A DNA stretch of 50,918 bases. It comes from Magnetococcales bacterium. GTDB taxonomy: Bacteria; Pseudomonadota; Magnetococcia; Magnetococcales; UBA8363. A program made the translations under genes and the position numbers. Location of the stretch: NCBI GenBank assembly GCA_015228815.1, contig JADGCV010000031.1:1-50918 (forward strand), in the 5' to 3' direction. Position 1 is the stretch's first letter. Each line of letters opens with the position of its first letter. Under the pieces are notes generated by a model. That model saw nothing but the letters and a program-made list of their open reading frames with translations. It did not search any database and was not told where the DNA came from. Shown here piece by piece: positions 45,808 through 50,918 of the stretch.

Positions 45808-46565
45808 TGATCGACAAGTTTACCTTTTTTGGTTTACAGTACAGCAATGTGGATATGGATGAGGCGGTGGGCATCATGGAACAGTTTATCCGTGAAGGCC
45901 GACCCCGTTCGATCATGTCCACCGCTGTCGAACTGATCGTCCGGTCCCTTCGCGACCCTGGTCTGAAGAGCACCTACGAACGGACCGATGTCTTGATGGT
46001 CGATGGCACGGTCGGTATGTGGGCGGCAAGGCTGTTGGGAAACCGGGTGAAAAGTCCGGTGGGGACTGCCAAACTCATGCTTCGTTTTCTGGAGACGACT
46101 CAGGGAAAGGGGTATCGGTGTTATTTTCTCGGGGCCCGGCCCGAGGTGGTCGAAATGGCGGTCGTCAAGGCCCGGGCGCGTTATCCCGGTTGCACCATCG
46201 TTGGCTGGCATCACGGATATTTCAAGGAGGACCGGGCCGTTTTGGCGGAGGTGGAACGGACGAAGCCCGATGTCGTCTTCGTGGCGATGAGTTCTCCCAT
46301 GAAGGAACGGATCATCGATCAGAACGGATCCACCTTTCATGTCCCTGTCGTGGTTGGCGTGGGCGGGGGGGTTGATGTGTTGGCGGGGTATACTGTACTG
46401 GCTCCGTCATGGATCAGCGCCATCGGCATGGAATGGTTTTTCAGACTGGTTCAGGAACCGCATCGGCTGTGGAAACGTTATTTGACGACCAACTCTTTGT
46501 TTATTCTTCTTATGGTGCGGGAACTGTTTCTCAGGTGGATCGTCGGGAAAAAGCAGTCCCGATGA
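45804..46565 (+). CDS. WecG/TagA/CpsF-family glycosyltransferase
   Basis: The product belongs to GT26, enzymes that add N-acetylmannosamine(uronate)-type sugars to lipid-linked acceptors. Motifs include NVDMDEAVGIMEQFI, VDGTVGMWAARLLG, YRCYFLGARPEVVEMAV, GWHHGYF and DVVFVAMSSPMKERII. A C-terminal amphipathic segment (SAIGMEWFFRLVQEPHRLWK) is the membrane-association region. 253 residues, normal. Partnered downstream by WecB, which makes the ManNAc precursor, so UDP-ManNAc-derived transfer is a sensible guess. ATG 45804 overlaps the previous stop. Confidence 0.9.
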   Translation: MMIDKFTFFGLQYSNVDMDEAVGIMEQFIREGRPRSIMSTAVELIVRSLRDPGLKSTYERTDVLMVDGTVGMWAARLLGNRVKSPVGTAKLMLRFLETTQGKGYRCYFLGARPEVVEMAVVKARARYPGCTIVGWHHGYFKEDRAVLAEVERTKPDVVFVAMSSPMKERIIDQNGSTFHVPVVVGVGGGVDVLAGYTVLAPSWISAIGMEWFFRLVQEPHRLWKRYLTTNSLFILLMVRELFLRWIVGKKQSR

Positions 46566-46581
46566 CTCGGAATGGTTGGAT

Positions 46582-46652
46582 CATCATTGAAAGAAAAAAG
46601 GGGTTCCCGCCTTCGCGGGAATGACGGGGGATTGCCCCCAGGGTTTTGATGG
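46582..46652. repeat. Extragenic palindromic repeat
   Basis: TTCCCGC-CTTC-GCGGGAA (46604-46621) is a perfect seven-bp hairpin of the widespread 'CGCGGGAATGAC' type. It is followed by GGGGG-ATTG-CCCCC (46626-46639) and AGGGTTTTGAT. The second part is the reverse complement of the 255-276 motif (CAAAACCCTGGGGG...). It sits between the glycosyltransferase and epimerase genes and may attenuate or terminate transcription. Confidence 0.7.
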
Positions 46653-46699
46653 CGACGTTCTGTCTGGTGGGCAGCGTCCCGGATCATGTGGAGATCACT

Positions 46700-47746
46700 G
46701 TGCCTGATTATATTGACTATTATAAAGGAAAAACAATTCTCGTAACAGGGGGCGCCGGGGCGATCGGCAGTAACCTGTGCCAGAGGCTCGGCGAGGCAGG
46801 GGCCAGAATGGTTATCATTCTGGATAACCTCTACTCTTCCTATATGTGGAATATTCCGGTTTTGCCAAATATTCTTTTCGTTAAGGGTGACATTACCAAC
46901 GACATCGATCTGAAAAGGGTCTTCACGGAGAAACCCGATGTCGTTTTTCATCTGGCCGCTTTTTTCGCCAATCAGAATTCCATCGATTATCCCGAGAGGG
47001 ATCTTCATGTCAACGGAACGGGTTCGTTGAAACTCCTTGAGTACGCGACCTTGAGCCGGATTTCCCGGTTTGTCTATGCATCCTCGGGCTGTTCCATCTA
47101 TGGCAGTGCCGCACCTCTGCCATTGACGGAAGAGTTCATGTCGATGAACCTGTCTTCGCCCTATCAGATCACCAAGATGCTCGGGGAACTCTATTGCAAC
47201 TTTTATTATAATCATTTTGAGTTGCCGGTCGTCAAGGCCCGATTCTTCAATTCCTATGGTCCTGGCGAGGTCCCGGGGCAATATCGTAATGTCATCCCCA
47301 ATTTTCTCTATTGGGGGTTGAAGGGTGAGACCCTTCCCATCACTGGAACCGGGGAGGAGACGCGGGATTTTACCTATGTCGGCGATCTGGTCGATGGTCT
47401 GCTTCGGGCGGGTTATTACGAGTCGGCCATCGGAGAGGAATTCAATCTGGCATCGGGGGTCGAAACCCGGATCGTCGATCTGGCCAATCGGGTGGTGGCG
47501 GCTACGGGAGGAAAGTCCAAGGTCACCATTGCCTCGCGGCGCAAATGGGATACCAAGAGTCGTCTCCTGGCCTCGGTTGACAAGGCACGAAAATTGATAG
47601 GCTATGAACCCAAGGTTTCCTTTGACGAGGGTTTTACCCAGACCATCGCCTGGTTCCGGGACAAATGGAACCTGATCGAACGGGATGCCGCTTTTACGCC
47701 GGGGATGTCGTCCGCGGTCAAGGATCGTTTCAAGGAAAAGTCCTGA
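46700..47746 (+). CDS. NAD-dependent sugar-nucleotide epimerase/dehydratase
   Basis: An extended short-chain dehydrogenase. ILVTGGAGAIGSNLCQRLGE is the NAD-binding glycine motif, FVYASSGCSIYGSAAPLP provides the catalytic Ser/Thr region, and SPYQITKMLGELYCNFYY carries the YxxxK catalytic pair. ARFFNSYGPGEVPGQYRNVI and TRDFTYVGDLVDGLLRAGYY match UDP-sugar epimerases such as GalE/WbpP types. Substrate uncertain. GTG 46700 has GGAG seven bases before it and puts the Rossmann motif near residue 12; the frame is open back to 46646 but lacks conservation. It is part of the glycan cluster, 12 bp before wecB. Confidence 0.9.
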   Translation: MPDYIDYYKGKTILVTGGAGAIGSNLCQRLGEAGARMVIILDNLYSSYMWNIPVLPNILFVKGDITNDIDLKRVFTEKPDVVFHLAAFFANQNSIDYPERDLHVNGTGSLKLLEYATLSRISRFVYASSGCSIYGSAAPLPLTEEFMSMNLSSPYQITKMLGELYCNFYYNHFELPVVKARFFNSYGPGEVPGQYRNVIPNFLYWGLKGETLPITGTGEETRDFTYVGDLVDGLLRAGYYESAIGEEFNLASGVETRIVDLANRVVAATGGKSKVTIASRRKWDTKSRLLASVDKARKLIGYEPKVSFDEGFTQTIAWFRDKWNLIERDAAFTPGMSSAVKDRFKEKS

Positions 47747-47757
47747 CTGGATCTTGA

Positions 47758-48903
47758 ATGTTGAACGTATTGACAGTATTCGGAACCCGGCCCGAGGCGA
47801 TCAAAATGGCGCCACTGGTCCAATCCCTGGCCGAACACCCAGGGGTTGTTTCGCGTGTCTGTGTCACGACACAGCATCGTGAAATGTTGCATCAAGTGCT
47901 CGACCTGTTCGACATGCGCCCTGATTTCGATCTGGACATCATGAAATCGGGACAGGACCTGACCGACATTACCACAGCGGTAATGATTGGCCTGCGTGAT
48001 GTGTTTCGTCGGTTCAAGCCTGACTGGCTTTTGGTCCATGGTGATACCACGACCACCCTGGCGGCGAGTCTTTCCGGTTTTTATCATCGAATCTTCGTTG
48101 GCCATGTCGAGGCGGGGTTGCGTACTGGAAATCTGTATTCTCCATGGCCGGAGGAGGCCAATCGTCGGGTGGCGGGGGCGATTGCCCAGCTTCATTTCGC
48201 CCCGGTGGAGATGGCGCGTGACAATTTGCTCCGGGAAGGGGTGGATCCCGGTGTCATTCATGTGACGGGCAATACGGTCATCGATGCCCTCAAGTTGGTC
48301 GTGAAAAAACTGGATGACAATCCAGCGTTGGAAGAGGAACTGGCGACGCGGTTTCCCTTTCTGGAAGCGGACCGAACGGCGCATCCGATGATTCTGGTCA
48401 CGGGCCATCGGCGGGAAAGTTTTTTCGGTGGCTTCGAAAGGATTTGCAACGCCCTGGCGCACCTTGCCCGGCGCCATCCCCATCTTCGTATCGTCTATCC
48501 GGTACATCTTAATCCCAATGTTCTGGAACCGGTCAACCGGTTGTTGGGAGGGATTGCCAACATCCATCTGATTCGACCCCTCGATTATCTTTCTTTCGTT
48601 TTCCTGATGAAACGGGCCCACATCATCTTGACCGATTCCGGTGGCGTCCAGGAGGAAGGGCCCTATCTGCGCAAGCCGATTCTGGTCATGCGGGATACGA
48701 CCGAACGTCCCGAAGCCATTCGTGCGGGTACGGCACGTCTGGTCGGAACCGACGATAAGGTGATCGTCGCTGCCATCGAGGAACTCATGAATGATCAGAA
48801 AGTCTATCGATCAATGAGTCAGGCGCATAATCCTTATGGGGATGGCCTGGCTTCCAAAAAAATTACTGAAATACTTTTGCGGCACAATCCGCAGCGACCA
48901 TGA
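47758..48903 (+). CDS. wecB: UDP-N-acetylglucosamine 2-epimerase
   Basis: It interconverts UDP-GlcNAc and UDP-ManNAc. [19 protein letters not shown] is the N-terminal signature, [20 protein letters not shown] and [20 protein letters not shown] are the nucleotide-sugar site, and [14 protein letters not shown] and [20 protein letters not shown] carry the catalytic His/Glu region. 381 residues, standard for WecB. It fits with the WecG/TagA-family transferase two genes upstream, which would use a ManNAc-derived sugar. The stop overlaps the PilZ gene start (ATGA). Confidence 0.94.
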   Translation: MLNVLTVFGTRPEAIKMAPLVQSLAEHPGVVSRVCVTTQHREMLHQVLDLFDMRPDFDLDIMKSGQDLTDITTAVMIGLRDVFRRFKPDWLLVHGDTTTTLAASLSGFYHRIFVGHVEAGLRTGNLYSPWPEEANRRVAGAIAQLHFAPVEMARDNLLREGVDPGVIHVTGNTVIDALKLVVKKLDDNPALEEELATRFPFLEADRTAHPMILVTGHRRESFFGGFERICNALAHLARRHPHLRIVYPVHLNPNVLEPVNRLLGGIANIHLIRPLDYLSFVFLMKRAHIILTDSGGVQEEGPYLRKPILVMRDTTERPEAIRAGTARLVGTDDKVIVAAIEELMNDQKVYRSMSQAHNPYGDGLASKKITEILLRHNPQRP

Positions 48904-49700
48904 GCGGGTCGGGAAACAACAGAAGGGCCTTTGATCGTTCACGGTTTGTCGTTGGATGTACCTGCACCTTGGCGACGGGAGAAATCGTGTCGGGCGAAAC
49001 AGCCGATATTTCTCCACGGGGGGTCGGGGTGGGCGGTCCTTTGGGGGGGCGATGTGAGATCGGGGCGGAGGGGGTGTTGCGGTTGAACCTGACCGGTTTT
49101 TCCGATCGGGCCTTTTCCTGCATCGTGATTCATCACTCTTCGGGAACCGTCGGGCTCCAGATCAAAAACCCCAGGGACAATCTGGGCCTGGTCGTGACCC
49201 AGGCCGTCCTTGGCGACATCAATGTCCGAATGGGGGTCGATGGGACTCAATGGACCGGGTTTGATGTATTCATCAAGGGGATGGGTGGGGTCCCGCTCCC
49301 GGTCAGTATCGAAAAATTGACTGTTCGGAACGCTGAATTCAGTTTTTCATCGTCCGTGCAACGGGCGACTTGGCTGCAACGGGATCTACGGATTGAGGTA
49401 ATCGTGCGTCTCCGGGGATCCGAGGTCAGGGTCTTTGGAGTGGTAACGGAGCCTCCCTTTTCTCGCCGGGACCGATTTGGGATGATCTCGATTGTCCGCG
49501 TGCTTTTCCATAACTCTGTCGATGGCAGCAGCAACCGGTTGGCGGAATTGATTCGCGGGGCTCACGAAAAACGACTGACAGTGCTTCTTCAAAACCGTGC
49601 CCTGGCCCATGTCGAACGGTTTGACGACCCTTTGCACCGTTTTGGCCGTGAAAAAATCCGGCGGGATATGGATCGTTTCCTTCCTCAAAAAAGAAAATAG
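48900..49700 (+). CDS. PilZ domain protein in the glycan cluster
   Basis: Residues ~1-105 form a PilZ barrel with both c-di-GMP motifs: [11 protein letters not shown] (RxxxR) and [13 protein letters not shown] (DxSxxG). A second, more divergent barrel-like half follows (~110-220, including [20 protein letters not shown] and [14 protein letters not shown]), then a charged helical tail. It would let c-di-GMP control the polysaccharide genes' products, as PilZ proteins do in alginate or cellulose systems. Its ATG overlaps the wecB stop, so it is translated with the cluster. Confidence 0.85.
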   Translation: MSGSGNNRRAFDRSRFVVGCTCTLATGEIVSGETADISPRGVGVGGPLGGRCEIGAEGVLRLNLTGFSDRAFSCIVIHHSSGTVGLQIKNPRDNLGLVVTQAVLGDINVRMGVDGTQWTGFDVFIKGMGGVPLPVSIEKLTVRNAEFSFSSSVQRATWLQRDLRIEVIVRLRGSEVRVFGVVTEPPFSRRDRFGMISIVRVLFHNSVDGSSNRLAELIRGAHEKRLTVLLQNRALAHVERFDDPLHRFGREKIRRDMDRFLPQKRK

Positions 49701-49946
49701 CCGTCCAGGTCGTTGTCCGAATGGGGAAAAGCCGTTCCTCTGAATTCGGGAATCGGTTGTATCGTTATATTTTTTCGGGTACCTTGCCTGTTGATGGGGA
49801 TGTTTTCGTTGGGGGAGAAAGTCTGCATTCCTTCGTCTTGAGACGTTTTTCACCATTTTCCGGTTGCGGGGGTCGATGATGTCCGATCCGGTCGTTTTTT
49901 TCCTGCCATTGCCTGATCCTGCCCGCACGCACTTCCTGGAATGATC
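49701..49946. other. Intergenic region, no gene seen
   Basis: About 245 bp between the PilZ gene and the last gene. A minus-strand frame crossing it lacks a domain. It probably contains the promoter of the next gene. Confidence 0.35.
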
Positions 49947-50918
49947 ATGATGCAATCTTCTATCAATTCCTTCTTGAAAAAATGGCTTTACCAGGATGTC
50001 AAGCCGGTGTGGGCCTTCCGCTACCTTGAGGCGCTTCAGGAGGGGGATGTCCGGGTTAAAAAACTGGCCATTGTCGGTTTTCTCGCCCGGGTCGAGGTCG
50101 AAGAATCTTCGGGTCTTTCCCTGATCGAGGATCGGACCCAGGGAGAACGCCGGGCTGTTTATGAAGAAATTCACAAGCTCTTCAAAGGGGAGGAGGAGTT
50201 CAGGAAAAAAATCGCCGGTGAAAGCTGGACCATGGCGATTCTGGAAAAGAAGGAGGAACTGCTGCGCGATTTGGCCCAGGCCCGGCGAAAAAGGACCACT
50301 GTTTTATGGGGTGGCGCCGGAACGGTGGCTGCGCTGGTGTTTGGATTGACGGTTTTTCTGTTTCTGGTCGATGGTTCCGCTCCTCCCGCCGTTGTCGAAC
50401 CGGAAACAGTTGCCATGCCGGAGCGGGGCGTGGTTGTGCCCATGGGTGCAGTCAAATCCGAGCCAAACAAGGGGGGAGGCGTTGTTGCGTCTTCGAAGCC
50501 CATCGAAAACCGGGGACCGTCTTCAACCCAGGCTGTCGCTGCGATTGCCGCGAGTCCGAAAACCACGGAACATCCGGGGGGGGGAAATTCGGGTGCGCCG
50601 GTGAAGGACTCGGTTGCGGTGGTCGCGCGGACGAATGATGCCGCTGTTCCCGCGGCGAAGGAGGGTTCGACTGGGGACGCGCCTGACGGGGCGGAAGAAT
50701 TGTTTGTGGCGGAGATGGATCGATCGCGTCCTGCTGCGGTGGTGGCCGAACAAGAATCTAAGTTGTTCCCCGAGAAGGAAGCGAAACTGGCCGCCGAGAA
50801 GGAAGCGAAACTGGCCGCCGAGAAGGAAGCGAAACTGGCCGCCGAGAAGGAAGCGAAACTGGCCACCGAGAAGGAAGCGAAACTGGCCACCGAGAAGGAA
50901 GCGAAACTGGCCGCCGAG
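49947..50918 (+). CDS. Membrane protein with KEAKLAAE repeats (partial, runs off window)
   Basis: The frame is open from ATG 49947 to the window end. Residues ~1-110 are a charged helical cytoplasmic region (VWAFRYLEALQEGDVRVKKL, MAILEKKEELLRDLAQARRK), followed by one membrane helix (TVAALVFGLTVFLFLV, ~125-142). A long Pro/Ala/Val-rich, probably periplasmic linker comes next, then Lys/Glu/Ala repeats (EKEAKLAAEKEAKLAAEKEA). The layout resembles TolA or TonB-like spacers or Sel1-containing proteins whose C-terminal domain lies beyond the edge. Function unknown. An antisense frame reading SFASFSAASF is a by-product of the repeat. Confidence 0.7.
   Translation, partial: MMQSSINSFLKKWLYQDVKPVWAFRYLEALQEGDVRVKKLAIVGFLARVEVEESSGLSLIEDRTQGERRAVYEEIHKLFKGEEEFRKKIAGESWTMAILEKKEELLRDLAQARRKRTTVLWGGAGTVAALVFGLTVFLFLVDGSAPPAVVEPETVAMPERGVVVPMGAVKSEPNKGGGVVASSKPIENRGPSSTQAVAAIAASPKTTEHPGGGNSGAPVKDSVAVVARTNDAAVPAAKEGSTGDAPDGAEELFVAEMDRSRPAAVVAEQESKLFPEKEAKLAAEKEAKLAAEKEAKLAAEKEAKLATEKEAKLATEKEAKLAAE
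50772..50918. repeat. 24-bp tandem repeat
   Basis: Six complete or near-complete units of GAGAAGGAAGCGAAACTGG plus CCGCC (or CCACC) start at 50772, 50796, 50820, 50844, 50868 and 50892, and a seventh begins at 50916. The units encode EKEAKLAA/T and are nearly identical, so recent expansion or slippage is likely. The array runs off the window. Confidence 0.9.

Noticed and set aside
50171-50890. Antisense frame reading SFASFSAASF repeats
   Set aside because: It is the reverse of the KEAKLAAE repeat and has no other support.

Overview
The window looks like a chromosomal piece of a fairly GC-rich Gram-negative proteobacterium. It carries lipid A synthesis (lpxD), a mreBCD-mrdA-rodA shape operon, glnD, a complete ISC iron-sulfur operon and a one-piece tmRNA. 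The one-piece tmRNA argues against core Alphaproteobacteria, whose ssrA is permuted and two-piece. The tmRNA tag (ANDEHYAPMRAAA), the short G/C-palindrome repeats, two PilZ proteins and a class II DAHP synthase would suit a deep-branching group such as Magnetococcia. That placement is inference, not proof.

Region 1-9330 is accessory DNA. It begins with a run of strong hairpins, then a 5'-truncated group II intron (maturase tail and domain V), an AT-rich SEC-C protein gene and a broken RelE/ParE toxin. Next comes a block bounded by two diverged copies of a ~230 bp sequence (2638-2869 and 8577-8808), the second abutting the 3' end of ssrA. The block holds an Rpn-family nuclease, an integrase-type transposase, a toxin-antitoxin remnant and a PaeR7I/XhoI-like type II restriction-modification pair. 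The tmRNA and tRNA-Leu(CAG) close it.

Region 9465-16252 encodes a YcjX/YcjF-like pair, a cyclic-nucleotide-binding protein, a HAD hydrolase, a TPR-like protein, a Tyr-rich secreted protein, a PilZ protein and a small unknown. Region 16389-24041 is one long operon: cysE-iscR-(second cysteine desulfurase)-iscS-iscU-iscA-hscB-hscA-fdx-iscX. It links cysteine supply, sulfur mobilisation, scaffold, chaperones and electron donor. A second Rpn nuclease, a 959-residue Hsp70/actin-fold ATPase and rlmJ follow.

Region 29124-31375 is an AT-rich insert. It holds an orphan LuxR regulator preceded by a near-canonical lux box, a degenerate 20-bp minisatellite and two MITE-like inverted-repeat structures; one of these supplies the luxR stop codon. 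The minus-strand block 31376-38509 (mreB, mreC, mreD, mrdA, rodA, lpxD, DUF2064 glycosyltransferase) is envelope and shape machinery. glnD and the DAHP synthase run the other way. From 43624 to the right edge lies a polysaccharide or cell-surface glycan cluster: a two-domain dehydrogenase, a WecG/TagA glycosyltransferase, a sugar-nucleotide epimerase, WecB and a PilZ c-di-GMP sensor. It is followed by a membrane protein with KEAKLAAE repeats that runs off the window.

The most interesting observations are the LuxR solo with its lux box inside MITE-like repeats, the ssrA-linked duplication carrying the R-M island, the Hsp70-like ATPase with a long N-terminal extension, and the doubled cysteine desulfurase in the isc operon.
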